A DNA stretch of 64,000 bases from Alkalicoccus chagannorensis DSM 18086. Lineage in GTDB: Bacteria; Bacillota; Bacilli; Bacillales; Salisediminibacteriaceae. Positions within the stretch are counted from its first letter, which is position 1. Each line of letters starts with the position of its first letter. The stretch covers positions 286,976-350,975 of the forward strand of contig NZ_KE386944.1 in the NCBI RefSeq assembly GCF_000429725.1. Reading direction: 5' to 3'. Below the pieces are notes generated by a model. That model saw only the letters and a list, made by a program, of their open reading frames with translations. It did not search any database and was not told the DNA's origin. Below are positions 46,135 to 55,458 of this stretch, one piece after another. The translations under genes were made by a program, and so were the position numbers.

Positions 46135-47694
46135 ATGAATAAAGTAATGTCCGCACAAGAAGCAGTGAAAAACATCAAGGACGGCGATATGATCGCGACC
46201 GGCGGATTTGTCGGCTGCGGTGTGCCGGAAGAACTCGCGAAAGCAGTGGAAGCCCGATATCTCGAAGAAGGATCGCCGAACAACGTCGGCCTCGTCTATG
46301 CTGCAGGGCAGGGGGACGGCAAAGAAAAAGGATTGAACCATTTTGGGCACGACGGCCTCATCAAACGCGTGGTCGGCGGGCACTGGGGACTCGCGCCGCA
46401 GATGGCGAGGCTCGCGATGGAAAACAAAGTCGAAGCCTACAACCTTCCCCAAGGCGTCATTACACACATGTTCCGCGACACGGCCGCCGGCAGACCCGGT
46501 ACGCTGTCGCATGTCGGGCTGCATACGTTTGTCGACCCTCGGAAAGATGGAGGGAAAATCAACGAAGTCACGACAGAGGACATCGTAGAATTAACAGAAG
46601 TAAAAGGAAAAGAATACTTATTTTATCAGACCTTTCCGATCAACGTGGCGCTGATCCGTGCTACGTATGCCGATGCGTTCGGCAACGCGGTTATGACAAA
46701 AGAAGCCGGCTCGCTCGAAGTGCTCTCCATGGCCCAGGCAGCGAAGAACAGCGGCGGCATCGTCATCGTGCAAGTGGAAAAAGTCGTCGAGCACGGCACG
46801 CTGGATCCAAAGCTTGTCAAAGTGCCCGGCATTCTCGTCGATGCGATTGTGGAATCGACGCCGGACAATCACATGCAGACCTTCGCCGAAGACTATAACC
46901 CGGCCTACTCCGGCGAAGTCAAAGCATCGCTCGGCTCCTTAAAGCCGCTGCCGCTGAACGAGCGGAAAGTCATCGCCCGCAGAGCCGCCATGGAACTCGT
47001 GCCGAATGCCATCACGAACCTCGGCATCGGCGTACCGGAAGGCGTAGCCGCCGTCGCCAGTGAAGAAGGCGTCCTCGGCAGCATGCGCCTGACCGTGGAA
47101 TCCGGCCCGATCGGCGGCATGCCCGCAGGCGGCCTCAGCTTCGGCGCGGCGACGAATCCGGATGCCATCATCGATCAGCCGTACCAGTTTGACTTTTACG
47201 ACGGGGGCGGGCTCGACATGACGTTCCTCGGCCTGGCACAGCTCGATCAGCACGGCAACGTCAACGTCAGCAAATTCGGGACGAAAGTGACCGGCGCAGG
47301 GGGCTTCATCAACATTTCCCAGAATGCCCAGAAAGTGATCTTCTGCGGAACGTTCACGGCCGGCGGTCTGAAAGTAGACGTCGGTGACGGTCAGCTTACC
47401 GTCACCGAAGAAGGCCGCTTCAAAAAATTCATCAACCAAGTCGAGCAGACGACGTTCAGCGGTCCGTATGCCGCCGAACTCGGCCGGCCGATCATGTACG
47501 TCACCGAACGAGCGGTGTTCGAGCTCAACGAAAACGGCCTCGTTCTAACCGAGACCGCGCCTGGAATCGATCCGGAAAAAGACATCTTCCCGCAGATGGA
47601 TTTCCGCCCGCAGGTCGCAGATGAGCTGAAGACGATGGATGCACGCATTTTCACCGAAGCGCCGATGGGACTCGACGACATCTTCGGTCAGTAA
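46135..47694 (+). CDS. Fused family I acyl-CoA transferase
   Basis: Moves CoA between acyl-CoA and a short-chain acid; the likely acceptor here is acetoacetate or another 3-ketoacid. The 519 residues contain both halves in one chain: an alpha part (IATGGFVGCGVPEELAKAV) and a beta part (GIGVPEGVAAVASEEG, with the catalytic glutamate in SEEG at 309-312, then ESGPIGGMPAGGLSFG). This layout is that of propionate/acetoacetate CoA transferases (YdiF type). ATG 46135 follows GGAGGGAG; the GTG 15 bases upstream overlaps that site. It precedes a permease and a dehydrogenase. Confidence 0.9.
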   Translation: MNKVMSAQEAVKNIKDGDMIATGGFVGCGVPEELAKAVEARYLEEGSPNNVGLVYAAGQGDGKEKGLNHFGHDGLIKRVVGGHWGLAPQMARLAMENKVEAYNLPQGVITHMFRDTAAGRPGTLSHVGLHTFVDPRKDGGKINEVTTEDIVELTEVKGKEYLFYQTFPINVALIRATYADAFGNAVMTKEAGSLEVLSMAQAAKNSGGIVIVQVEKVVEHGTLDPKLVKVPGILVDAIVESTPDNHMQTFAEDYNPAYSGEVKASLGSLKPLPLNERKVIARRAAMELVPNAITNLGIGVPEGVAAVASEEGVLGSMRLTVESGPIGGMPAGGLSFGAATNPDAIIDQPYQFDFYDGGGLDMTFLGLAQLDQHGNVNVSKFGTKVTGAGGFINISQNAQKVIFCGTFTAGGLKVDVGDGQLTVTEEGRFKKFINQVEQTTFSGPYAAELGRPIMYVTERAVFELNENGLVLTETAPGIDPEKDIFPQMDFRPQVADELKTMDARIFTEAPMGLDDIFGQ

Positions 47695-47763
47695 ATCACA
47701 CCCCGGCGGCGGACCAGTCGTGCGCTGCCGGTATTTCGATAAGAAGGAAGGGAGAGAGACGTT

Positions 47764-49062
47764 ATGCTCGGTATCTTTTTAGGACTCATGCTTATTATGG
47801 GACTGGCTTACGCAGGCTGGTCCATCATCTGGGTAGCACCGATCGCAGCAGGGGTGGTTGCCCTGACCGGCGGCCTCGATCTGCTCGATGCCTACACCAA
47901 TACGTACATGGACGGATTCGTCGGATTTGCGAGGGACTGGTTCCCCGTATTTATGCTCGGGGCGATCTTTGGTAAACTAATGGAAGATACAGGAATGGCC
48001 CGCGCCGTAGCCCAGGCCATCACTACCGTCATCGGAACGAAACGCGCCATCCTTGGTGTCGTCGTCTCCGCAGCCGTTCTTACTTACGGCGGTGTCAGCC
48101 TGTTCGTCGTCGTCTTTGCGGTTTATCCACTAGCCCTCGCGATGTTCCGCGATGCCGATATCCCGCGCCGGATGATTCCACCAACCGTCGCACTCGGGGC
48201 GTTCACGTTCACGATGACAGCCATTCCGGGAACCCCGCAGATCCAGAATCTGATCCCGATGGATTATTACCAGACCGGTGCTGCAGCAGCCCCGATCATG
48301 GGTATCTCCGCAGCGATCGTCATGGCCGTCGGCGGGTACCTGTACCTGCGCTGGAGAGAACATAAACTGCGCGCAGCCGGAGAAGTGTACACGGAACCGA
48401 AAGATAAAAAAGTCGTGCAGGAAGACTACGAAGACAAGATCCCCGTCAAAGTATTCACTGCAATGTCCATCATTCCACTCATCGTCGTGGTCGGTACCCT
48501 CAACCTGCTCAACTGGGATATCGTCGTAGCCCTCTTAGCCGGTATTTTTACGATCATGATCTTTAATATCCATAAATTCCGCGGCTTTTCCCAGGCGATC
48601 AACGGCGGCGCCAGCGGTTCCGTCATCGCCATCGTCAACACGAGTGCGGCCGTCGGCTTCGGTGCCGTCGTTCAGGCAGTACCCGGCTTTGCCCGGCTCA
48701 CCGAACTCGTCCTGAGCGTTCCCGGGAACCCGCTCTTTTCCCAGGCCGTCGCCATCAACGTGCTGGCCGGGGCAACAGGCTCCGCATCCGGCGGCATGAC
48801 CATCGCCCTGAACGCGCTCGGGGACCGGTATTATGAAATTGCGATCGCCACCAACATGGAGCCCGAAGCCTTTCACCGGATCGCCTCCATCGCATCCGGC
48901 GGGCTCGACGTGCTGCCGCACAACGGCGCCGTGCTTACTCTGCTCGCCATCACCGGCATGACGCACAAAGATTCCTATAAAGACATCTTCGTCGTCGGCG
49001 CCCTCATCCCGGTATTCTCCGCGGTCGTTGCCATCGGCGTATACGCCATCGGTCTTTTGTAA
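47764..49062 (+). CDS. GntP-family permease, possible 3-hydroxybutyrate or short-chain acid importer
   Basis: A 432-residue membrane protein with about twelve segments. The GntP/ion-transporter look includes FGKLMEDTGMARAVAQAI, TYGGVSLFVVVFAVYPLAL, and LAGATGSASGGMTIALNALG with the glycine-rich reentrant loop, and LPHNGAVLTLLAITG near the end. GntP members carry gluconate and, in some cases, hydroxybutyrate; the neighbouring CoA transferase and dehydrogenase favour a C4 acid. GGAAGGGAGAG precedes the ATG. Substrate is inference. Confidence 0.8.
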   Translation: MLGIFLGLMLIMGLAYAGWSIIWVAPIAAGVVALTGGLDLLDAYTNTYMDGFVGFARDWFPVFMLGAIFGKLMEDTGMARAVAQAITTVIGTKRAILGVVVSAAVLTYGGVSLFVVVFAVYPLALAMFRDADIPRRMIPPTVALGAFTFTMTAIPGTPQIQNLIPMDYYQTGAAAAPIMGISAAIVMAVGGYLYLRWREHKLRAAGEVYTEPKDKKVVQEDYEDKIPVKVFTAMSIIPLIVVVGTLNLLNWDIVVALLAGIFTIMIFNIHKFRGFSQAINGGASGSVIAIVNTSAAVGFGAVVQAVPGFARLTELVLSVPGNPLFSQAVAINVLAGATGSASGGMTIALNALGDRYYEIAIATNMEPEAFHRIASIASGGLDVLPHNGAVLTLLAITGMTHKDSYKDIFVVGALIPVFSAVVAIGVYAIGLL

Positions 49063-49193
49063 AAATTCGGCGGCCCGCAGTCCCGGCTGGAGGGTGCCTT
49101 CCCTCCGCCCGGCAGATGAATGGAGACGAGCTTATATAATAGAAGAAACACATTCAATAGAAACGAAACTTCAAAGAAGGAGAGTGGCACATC

Positions 49194-49934
49194 ATGAGAT
49201 TGAAGAATCAGACAGCATGGATCACAGGAGCAGGACGCGGTATTGGAGCAGAAACGGCCAAAACATTTGCGAGAGAAGGAGCGACCGTCGTTGTTTCCGA
49301 CATGAATCAGGCAGACGTGGATATTATTTCCCGGGAAATAAACGAAGCAGGCGGCACCTCTATGGCGGTTGCCGTCAACGTAACCGACCGCCATGCGATT
49401 GACGCGGCGTTGAAGCAGATCGTGGAGACGTACGAGCGGGTCGACATCGTCGTCAACAATGCCGGCATCACGAACGACGCGCAGCTGCTGAAAATGGAAG
49501 AGGACCAGTGGGACAGCGTCATCGACGTGAACCTCAAAGGCATTTTCAACATCTCCCAGGCAGCCGCGAAGCAGATGAAAGAACAGGAAGGCGGCGTCAT
49601 TTTGAACGCCTCTTCCGTCGTCGGCACGTACGGCAACTTCGGCCAGACAAACTACGCCGCAGCAAAATGGGGCGTAAACGGCATGACGAAAACATGGGCA
49701 AAAGAACTCGGCCGCTTCGGCATCCGTGTCAACGCCGTAGCCCCAGGCTTCGTCCAAACCCCGATGACCGAAAAAATGCCGCAGAAAGTGCTCGACGCCA
49801 TGACAGACAAATCGGTCCTGAAAGACCTGGCCACCACCGAAGACATCGCCAACGCCTATCTCTTCCTCGCCTCCAAAGAAGCCCGCTTCATCACAGGCGA
49901 AATCCTCGCCGTCGACGGCGGCGTTGTCATCTAA
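49194..49934 (+). CDS. Short-chain dehydrogenase, probable 3-hydroxybutyrate or acetoacetyl-CoA dehydrogenase
   Basis: A 246-residue SDR enzyme with TGAGRGIG at 11-18, NNAG at 88-91, and the catalytic set N113, S141, Y154 and K158 (SSVVGTYGNFGQTNYAAAK). It is close to FabG/PhaB. In this operon it would oxidise 3-hydroxybutyrate (or its CoA ester) to the acetoacetyl form used by the CoA transferase and thiolase; a FabG role in fatty acid synthesis is less likely given the context. GAAGGAGAG precedes the ATG. A terminator follows, then a group II intron. Confidence 0.85.
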   Translation: MRLKNQTAWITGAGRGIGAETAKTFAREGATVVVSDMNQADVDIISREINEAGGTSMAVAVNVTDRHAIDAALKQIVETYERVDIVVNNAGITNDAQLLKMEEDQWDSVIDVNLKGIFNISQAAAKQMKEQEGGVILNASSVVGTYGNFGQTNYAAAKWGVNGMTKTWAKELGRFGIRVNAVAPGFVQTPMTEKMPQKVLDAMTDKSVLKDLATTEDIANAYLFLASKEARFITGEILAVDGGVVI

Positions 49935-49944
49935 CACCCACAAG

Positions 49945-49975
49945 ACCGCCGGAAGCGATGCTTCCGGCGGTTTTT
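49945..49975 (+). terminator. Terminator of the island operon, target of the intron
   Basis: Perfect 12-bp stem ACCGCCGGAAGC / GCTTCCGGCGGT with a three-base loop, then T residues. The group II intron starts three bases past the T tract. Confidence 0.9.
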
Positions 49976-49978
49976 CTC

Positions 49979-50594
49979 GTGTGCCCGGCATGTCTGACAG
50001 CTTGGTGGTGAAAGTCCACTACGGGCTTGGTAATGGGAACCGTTAGCAAATGGCAAGGGTGTCCGGGGCGACCCGGAATCTGAAGGAAGCCGGACGCAAA
50101 CACACGCGGTAACGAACAGGAACAGGATACAAGGCTGGACAGGGATGGATGAGTCTGCTAGACAAGACGAAATCCGACATTACCCGAGTCCCGTTCAGTA
50201 AATCCTGTGCCGACGGGTGGAAAGCGGTCAGACTTACCCGGGGAGGTCTGTGTGATACGCTCGGACGAGTAACGATTGCCGTAAGGCAATCCTGAACACA
50301 CAGAAGTCAGTTCAAGTCATAGTACCAGCGACGATCCCTGAAAAGGGAAACGAGGGAAGGACTTGACGGTTGGTATCTTCATGTCCGTGGACGTGTGAAG
50401 GTGCGATCATCACAGACAACGGAATGCCCGGCTACTCCCGAGAGGATAGAGTGGAACTCGAACGTATTGGGAGAGCGTGTAGCAACCTTTGCGGGGAAAC
50501 GACAATGAAGGAAGATGCCACCGAACCGCCGTGTACGAGATCCGTATGCACGGTGGTGTGAGAGGACGGGGGTTAGCCACCCCCTCCTACTCGA
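49979..50594 (+). mobile_element. ORF-less group IIC intron
   Basis: Starts GTGTGCCCGGCATG, the 5' end of bacterial group IIC introns such as that of Oceanobacillus iheyensis, and keeps other landmarks in order: CAAGGGTGTCCGGGGCGACC, GAATCTGAAGGAAGCCGGAC, TTACCCGGGGAGGTCTG, AGTCATAGTACC. Domain V is at 50523-50565 (GAACCGCCG..GCACGGTGGT, with the CGC triad of class C), and domain VI with its CCCCC stem ends near CCTACTCGAT. About 150 bases lie between domains III and V and no reverse transcriptase is encoded. Class C introns insert behind terminators, exactly as here. The 3' end is approximate. Confidence 0.9.
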
Positions 50595-50604
50595 TTGCTT
50601 GGCC

Positions 50605-51075
50605 GCAGCAGTGACAGAGATAAAGGCAATTGTCCGGACTTTGACGGCACTTGGTCACAATGTCTTCGAATTGTCCGGAGTTGCGCGGCACTTGGTCGAA
50701 CATGCGGCTGCTTTGGTCGAAACCGAAAAGCCCCCATGGTACCTTTTCCCGCTCCGGCGGACGCCGGAGGAAAACCTAGCCGGAGGCGCGGAGCAGGTGA
50801 CATGGTCGAAGTTTGGCGGCACTTGGTCACAATCGCCGCGAATGGTCCGGAGTTGGGTGGCACTTGGACGAATGTGCGGCTGCCTTGGTCGAAACCGAAA
50901 AGCCCCACGGCACCTGCTACCAGCTCCGGCGACGCCGGAGGAAAACCAAGCCGGAAGGCGCGGAGCAGGTGACATGGTCGGAGTTTGACGGCACTTGGTC
51001 ACAATGGCCGCGAATTGTCCAGAGTTGCGCGGCGCTTGGTCGAATGTGCGGCTGCTTTGGTCGAAATCAGAAACC
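50605..51075. repeat. Repeat family B/C, locus 4 (inverted)
   Basis: The same B and C modules as at 45.3-45.8 kb but in the opposite orientation (CTTGGTCACAATG cores; C blocks at about 50735-50790 and 50920-50975 with CTCCGGCGGACGCCGGAG-type stems). It fills the space between the intron and the glyA promoter. Confidence 0.85.
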
Positions 51076-51298
51076 TGCGAGATACCCCGGCTGAGCGGGC
51101 CGCTGCACTTGAAGTGCTGACTGTCCCGGCTGCTTCTCCTGCATGCTGGGGGTAGACGGCCGTACATTCAGCCGAAAAGCATGTGCCATCATTCGTATTT
51201 CGAAGGTCGAAGTGCCGCAAATATGGGTAGTGGGGCATCCCATTTTCAGAAAAAACGAAAAGAATTCGCTTACATTGGTCTGATTTGTGCGAATTCCT

Positions 51299-51327
51299 TT
51301 GCGTATTGATGCTCGAAGCGTTAGAAT
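51299..51327 (+). promoter_or_regulatory. Sigma-A promoter of glyA
   Basis: TTGCGT (51299-51304), 17-base spacer, TAGAAT (51322-51327), about 50 bases before glyA. Confidence 0.65.
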
Positions 51328-51375
51328 ATATGACATGTGATGAATACCGATTGAATCCAGGGAGGGTCCTAACGA

Positions 51376-52641
51376 ATGACAACGATCGATAAGCGTAACC
51401 TCGGCAGTGTGCGGTCTCAGGATGCAGATGTTTTTGCGGCAATGGAAGCGGAACTTCACCGGCAGCAGGACAGCATTGAGCTGATTGCGTCGGAGAACTT
51501 CGTAACGAAAGCGGTCATGGAGGCGCAGGGATCTGTGCTGACGAACAAGTATGCAGAAGGCTACCCCGCGAAGCGCTACTACGGCGGCTGTGAGCATGTG
51601 GATACGGTGGAGAATATTGCGCGCGAGCGTGCGAAGCAGATTTTCGGCGCGGAGTATGCCAACGTGCAGCCGCATTCCGGTGCGCAGGCGAACATGGCGG
51701 TCTACTTTGCGTTCCTCGAACAAGGGGACACGGTGCTCGGCATGGATCTCGACCACGGCGGCCACTTGACGCACGGCAGCCCGGTGAACTTCAGCGGGAA
51801 GCAGTATACGTTTGCCGGCTACGGGGTGGACGCGGAGTCCGGCCGCATCGACTATGAGAAGGTGCGTGAGATGGCGCAGGAGCACAAGCCGAAGATGATC
51901 GTGGCCGGTGCGAGTGCGTATCCACGGGAAATCGACTTCGCGAAGTTCAAAGAAATCGCGGACGAAGTGAACGCCTACCTCATGGTGGACATGGCGCACA
52001 TCGCCGGCCTGGTTGCTGCGGGCGAGCACATGAACCCGGTGCCGTACGCTGATTTCGTGACGACCACGACGCATAAAACGCTCCGCGGACCACGCGGCGG
52101 GATGATCCTGACGAAAGAAGCGTACGGCAAGAAGATCGACAAAGCGATCTTCCCGGGACTCCAGGGCGGACCGCTCATGCACGTCATTGCGGCGAAAGCT
52201 GTTTCCTTCGGGGAAGTCCTGCAGGAAGAGTTCACGACGTACTCGAAACAGGTGCGCAAAAACGCGGCAGCGATGGGCAAAGCGCTGCTGGAGCGTGACA
52301 TCGATCTTGTCTCCCACGGAACGGACAACCACCTGCTGCTGCTGGACCTGCGCCGCCACGGCCTGACAGGGAAAGCGGTCGAGCAGGCACTGGATGCCGT
52401 CGGGATTACGACGAACAAAAACGCCGTTCCGTTCGATCCGGAAAGCCCGTTTGTGACAAGCGGTATCCGTATTGGTACAGCAGCTGTCACGTCCCGAGGC
52501 TTTGACGAACAGGACGCAGCCGAAGTCGGCCGCATCATGGCGGAAGTCATCCACAACCTCGACAACGAAACTGTCCTGAAGCAGGCGGCAAAAGACGCAG
52601 CTGCCCTGACAGCAAAGCATCCGATGTACCAGGACCTGTAA
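51376..52641 (+). CDS. glyA: Serine hydroxymethyltransferase
   Basis: PLP enzyme converting serine and tetrahydrofolate to glycine and methylene-THF. The 421 residues include [26 protein letters not shown], the PLP-binding lysine K234 in [11 protein letters not shown], and a normal C-terminus. GGGAGGGT precedes the ATG. It has its own promoter; in B. subtilis it follows ywlG directly, so the island and repeats lie between the two conserved neighbours. Confidence 0.97.
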   Translation: MTTIDKRNLGSVRSQDADVFAAMEAELHRQQDSIELIASENFVTKAVMEAQGSVLTNKYAEGYPAKRYYGGCEHVDTVENIARERAKQIFGAEYANVQPHSGAQANMAVYFAFLEQGDTVLGMDLDHGGHLTHGSPVNFSGKQYTFAGYGVDAESGRIDYEKVREMAQEHKPKMIVAGASAYPREIDFAKFKEIADEVNAYLMVDMAHIAGLVAAGEHMNPVPYADFVTTTTHKTLRGPRGGMILTKEAYGKKIDKAIFPGLQGGPLMHVIAAKAVSFGEVLQEEFTTYSKQVRKNAAAMGKALLERDIDLVSHGTDNHLLLLDLRRHGLTGKAVEQALDAVGITTNKNAVPFDPESPFVTSGIRIGTAAVTSRGFDEQDAAEVGRIMAEVIHNLDNETVLKQAAKDAAALTAKHPMYQDL

Positions 52642-52660
52642 GTCCCTGATAAGAAGAAAG

Positions 52661-52692
52661 AAGAGGCCGACGCATGCCGGCCTCTTTTTTTT
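52661..52692 (+). terminator. glyA terminator
   Basis: Stem AAGAGGCCG / CGGCCTCTT with an eight-base loop and a run of eight T. Confidence 0.9.
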
Positions 52693-52702
52693 CGGAGAAC
52701 CC

Positions 52703-52731
52703 TTGATTCACGGCTGGCATTCGGGTAGAAT
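52703..52731 (+). promoter_or_regulatory. Sigma-A promoter of upp
   Basis: TTGATT (52703-52708), 17-base spacer, TAGAAT (52726-52731), 35 bases before the upp start. Confidence 0.75.
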
Positions 52732-52765
52732 ACGTCAAGGAAATGAGACGAGGAGGCGTGATCCA

Positions 52766-53395
52766 ATGGGAAAAGTATACGTGTTTGATCATCCGTTAAT
52801 TCAGCATAAACTGTCCTATATCCGCAACAAGGAAACGGGGACGAAAGAATTCCGCGAGCTGACGAACGAAGTAGCCGGGCTCATGGCCTTCGAAATCACG
52901 CGGGAGCTGCCGTTGCAGGACGTGAAGGTCCAGACGCCGGTGGCCGAGTCGACGTGCCAGATGATTGCTGGAAAGAAGCTCGGCATCGTACCGATCCTCC
53001 GTGCCGGCCTCGGCATGGTCGACGGCATGCTGGAACTGATTCCAGCCGCGAAAGTCGGTCACGTCGGTCTGTACCGGGATCCGGAGACGCTGGAGCCGGT
53101 CGAGTACTACGTGAAGCTGCCGAAAGATACGAGCGAGCGTGACTTTATTGTTGTCGATCCGATGCTGGCCACAGGCGGGTCTGCGATCGAAGCGATCAAC
53201 GTGATGAAAAACCGCGGAGCGAAAAACATCCGGCTCATGTGCCTCGTCGCAGCGCCGGAAGGGGTCGAAAAAATGCAGGAAGCGCATCCCGACGTGGATA
53301 TCTACCTGGCTGCTCTGGACGAGAAGCTCAACGAAAAAGGCTACATCGTACCAGGCCTCGGCGATGCCGGCGACCGCCTCTTCGGAACAAAATAA
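52766..53395 (+). CDS. upp: Uracil phosphoribosyltransferase
   Basis: Salvages uracil to UMP with PRPP. The 209-residue protein has the PRPP loop [10 protein letters not shown] and the uracil-binding [13 protein letters not shown] near the C-terminus. ATG 52766 follows GAGGAGGCG; the frame upstream reaches into the promoter and is not coding. Ends in a terminator, behind which repeats and an IS element begin. Confidence 0.96.
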   Translation: MGKVYVFDHPLIQHKLSYIRNKETGTKEFRELTNEVAGLMAFEITRELPLQDVKVQTPVAESTCQMIAGKKLGIVPILRAGLGMVDGMLELIPAAKVGHVGLYRDPETLEPVEYYVKLPKDTSERDFIVVDPMLATGGSAIEAINVMKNRGAKNIRLMCLVAAPEGVEKMQEAHPDVDIYLAALDEKLNEKGYIVPGLGDAGDRLFGTK

Positions 53396-53410
53396 AACAC
53401 GAACGGATCG

Positions 53411-53441
53411 AGAAGCTTCCCTCCGGGGGAGCTTCTTTTTT
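53411..53441 (+). terminator. upp terminator
   Basis: AGAAGCT / AGCTTCT stem with an inner CCC/GGG pairing and a run of six T. Confidence 0.8.
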
Positions 53442-53499
53442 GATGTAAAGCCGGCCGGCTGCAGTCAGCGGGGCGGCGATCGGCATGCCGGGCGGGAGC

Positions 53500-53778
53500 C
53501 AAGTCTGGACAATTCACCGGAATTGTGACCAAGCTGCGGCCAAGTCTGGACAATTGCCGACGATTGTGACCAAGCGCCGCCAAATTCCGGCCAAAGCCCA
53601 CAGCTCCCCTTCCGCGCCTGCGGCTTGGTTGTCCTCCGGCCTGAGCCGGAGCATAGAGCAAGCGAAGCGCGCAGCGGGATATAGCGATCGTGGCTGCCCG
53701 ACAGTATGCCGGCGTGGCGGCGAAGTCTGGACAATTCGCGGGAATTGTGACCAAGCTGCGGCGAAGTCTGGACAATTC
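53500..53778. repeat. Repeat family B/C, locus 5, left part
   Basis: Two B units at 53499-53580 (period 41), a C block (CCGCGCCTGCGGCTTGG, CTCCGGCCTGAGCCGGAG), and two more B units from 53720. The last unit is cut after GGACAATTC at 53778 by the IS element. Confidence 0.85.
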
Positions 53779-53856
53779 CTCTCAGGCCCCCTAAATACCT
53801 TGGACACATTTCGCCTCTCTATATATACTAAAACCAATACGAGGAGGTGACCTGGG

Positions 53857-54435
53857 ATGGAGGACAAACGTAGTGCATTGGTTGAGATGAAGAAGAAGTA
53901 TGTCCGGATGGCTTTTGAAACCAACAATAAGTTCAAGACAGCCAAAGCGGCCGGGATTTCCCGAACGACCTTTAACGAGTGGATCCGGAGGTACGGAGAT
54001 GAGGTAGCGGAGGAACTGGAAAACGAAGAGATCCCCATTCATGAAGGACCGATCTCTCGCAGCGAGCTGGAAAAGCGTTATGAGAAGGCGCTCAAACTGT
54101 TGGGAGAGAAGGAATTGGAGGTGGCTGTTCTTCGGGAAGCCATCGAAAAAAAGAGCTTCCTTAGCCGATCGGCTCGTTCTGGCCCATCGATGGATAGAAG
54201 CCGGGTTTCGAGTCCGAGCCATCACCGAGATCCTTCATGTCGCTCCCTCGACCTACTATGCCGCCTATCCCAGACCTTTCATGACCACATCCCATCTTTC
54301 AACGAAACGGCCGCGCGGCCGTCCGACTCCTGGCTTTTCGATGACAAGAGAGGGGAGAAGAATCCCCGACGAGCTGATCAAAGAGCGGCTGATGGAGCTT
54401 TCCTGCGACGAGTGGACGAGCACAAGTGGGTATAA
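53857..54435 (+). CDS. IS3-family OrfA
   Basis: DNA-binding subunit of the transposase. Residues about 20-50 form a helix-turn-helix (NKFKTAKAAGISRTTFNEWIRRYG), followed by a leucine-zipper-like helix (LEKRYEKALKLLGEKELEVAVLREAIEKK). The useful part probably ends near residue 100; the rest to residue 192 overlaps orfB out of frame and is atypical. GAGGAGGTGA precedes ATG 53857. A run of seven A (54146-54152) marks the place where the frame could change to orfB. Confidence 0.8.
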   Translation: MEDKRSALVEMKKKYVRMAFETNNKFKTAKAAGISRTTFNEWIRRYGDEVAEELENEEIPIHEGPISRSELEKRYEKALKLLGEKELEVAVLREAIEKKSFLSRSARSGPSMDRSRVSSPSHHRDPSCRSLDLLCRLSQTFHDHIPSFNETAARPSDSWLFDDKRGEKNPRRADQRAADGAFLRRVDEHKWV

Positions 54436-55129
54436 AAAATGGGGGGCTTACCTTCGGAGCGAACTTGATCTTGTCATTAATAAAAAGAAGGTCTACCGGT
54501 TGTGTCAGGAGCTCGGCATTCTCAAGGAGCAGCGACGGGGGAAGCCGAACTACCCCCGTCATGTCGCACGTAAGCGTCCGATCCATGCTCCAAATCAATT
54601 GTGGCAGATGGATATTAAGTACGGCACCATCGAAAAGTCTGGACGATTCTTCTTCATCTGTAACGTGATTGATGTGTATGACCGGACAATTGTCGGTTAC
54701 TATCGAGGACCCCAGTGCCGTTGGCACGAAATCCAGCAGATGCTTGTCAAAGCCTTCCTGATTCGAGGTATTCACCGTTCCGTCGATACGTACGAAGAAA
54801 AACTGATTATCCGAACGGATAATGGCCCCCAGTTTGTCAGCAACAAGTGCGGCGCATTCATGCAGCGACATCGCATTTATCACGAGCGTATCCCTCCGAA
54901 GACGCCAAACATGAACGCCTATGTCGAGTCGTTTCACAGCCAGCTTCAGCTGGAATGTTTCAACAACCGAGTCTTCACTTTTTTTGATGAAGCCTATCTG
55001 GAGGTCGATGAATATTACGAGTTCTACAATGCCCGTCGTCCGCATGGCAGCTTAAAGTACATGACGCCGGCAGCGTTTCATGAAGCAAGCACAAAGGGGC
55101 AATTAGTCCCGGAAGAAATACGAGTATAA
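54041..55129 (+). CDS. IS3-family transposase catalytic protein (OrfB)
   Basis: DDE integrase domain. From about residue 38 the sequence is normal OrfB (SLADRLVLAHRWIEAGFRVRAITEIL), then the catalytic triad in WQMDIKYGT, IIRTDNGPQF and NAYVESFHSQLQ, with the closing YNARRPHGSLKYMTPAAF. The first ~37 residues lie in the orfA overlap and are probably not translated alone. Relative to orfA this frame is +1, whereas IS3 elements usually use a -1 shift; see findings. The triad is intact, so the copy may be active. Confidence 0.85.
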   Translation: MKDRSLAASWKSVMRRRSNCWERRNWRWLFFGKPSKKRASLADRLVLAHRWIEAGFRVRAITEILHVAPSTYYAAYPRPFMTTSHLSTKRPRGRPTPGFSMTREGRRIPDELIKERLMELSCDEWTSTSGYKKWGAYLRSELDLVINKKKVYRLCQELGILKEQRRGKPNYPRHVARKRPIHAPNQLWQMDIKYGTIEKSGRFFFICNVIDVYDRTIVGYYRGPQCRWHEIQQMLVKAFLIRGIHRSVDTYEEKLIIRTDNGPQFVSNKCGAFMQRHRIYHERIPPKTPNMNAYVESFHSQLQLECFNNRVFTFFDEAYLEVDEYYEFYNARRPHGSLKYMTPAAFHEASTKGQLVPEEIRV

Positions 55130-55197
55130 GCAAAAAAGAAAAAGGCAGAATGAAACAGCATGAGGCAGAAAGTGTCCAGAATTAGGGGGCCAGAACG

Positions 55198-55290
55198 ATT
55201 CGCGGGAATTGTGACCAAGCTGCGGCGAAGTCTGGACAATTGCTGACGATTGTGACCAAGTGCCGCCAAACTCCGGCCAAAGCCTGCACC
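55198..55290. repeat. Repeat family B/C, locus 5, right part
   Basis: Continues the B unit interrupted by the IS element (ATTCGCGGGAATTGTGACC), then one complete unit (GTCTGGACAATTGCTGACG..GTGACCAAG) and the start of another. The remaining ~165 bases to the next gene are AT-rich and include ATGAACATTCGAATGAAT (55421-55438), which shares TGAACATTCG with the app operator. Confidence 0.85.
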
Positions 55291-55458
55291 GGCGCCCACC
55301 ACCCTCATCCCCGCCTTTCCTTCTCTCTTCTTTAAATGAAAGCCTTCCCGGTTATCAAAATAGGCTGAATTTACGTTAGGATGTTTTAAATACCATAAAT
55401 AAGGAAAATGATTAGGTGTAATGAACATTCGAATGAATAGAGAACAGGAGGATAGAAG

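Larger units (their letters stand above)
53779..55197 (+). mobile_element. IS3-family insertion sequence
   Basis: About 1419 bases. The ends carry inverted repeats sharing GGCCCCCTAA followed by TGGACAC (left CTCTCAGGCCCCCTAA; right, read inward, CGTTCTGGCCCCCTAA), like IS2-group ends. ATTC at 53775-53778 and 55198-55201 is a likely 4-bp target duplication: joining the flanks rebuilds GGACAATTCGCGGGAATTGT, a complete family B unit. Two open frames follow the orfA/orfB plan. Confidence 0.85.

Noticed and set aside
50370-50561. 63-codon frame inside the group II intron
   Set aside because: It spans domain IV-V RNA, has no reverse transcriptase or maturase features and no ribosome site.
51100-51375. 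T-box or riboswitch leader before glyA
   Set aside because: No specifier/antiterminator layout and no terminator hairpin between promoter and gene were found.
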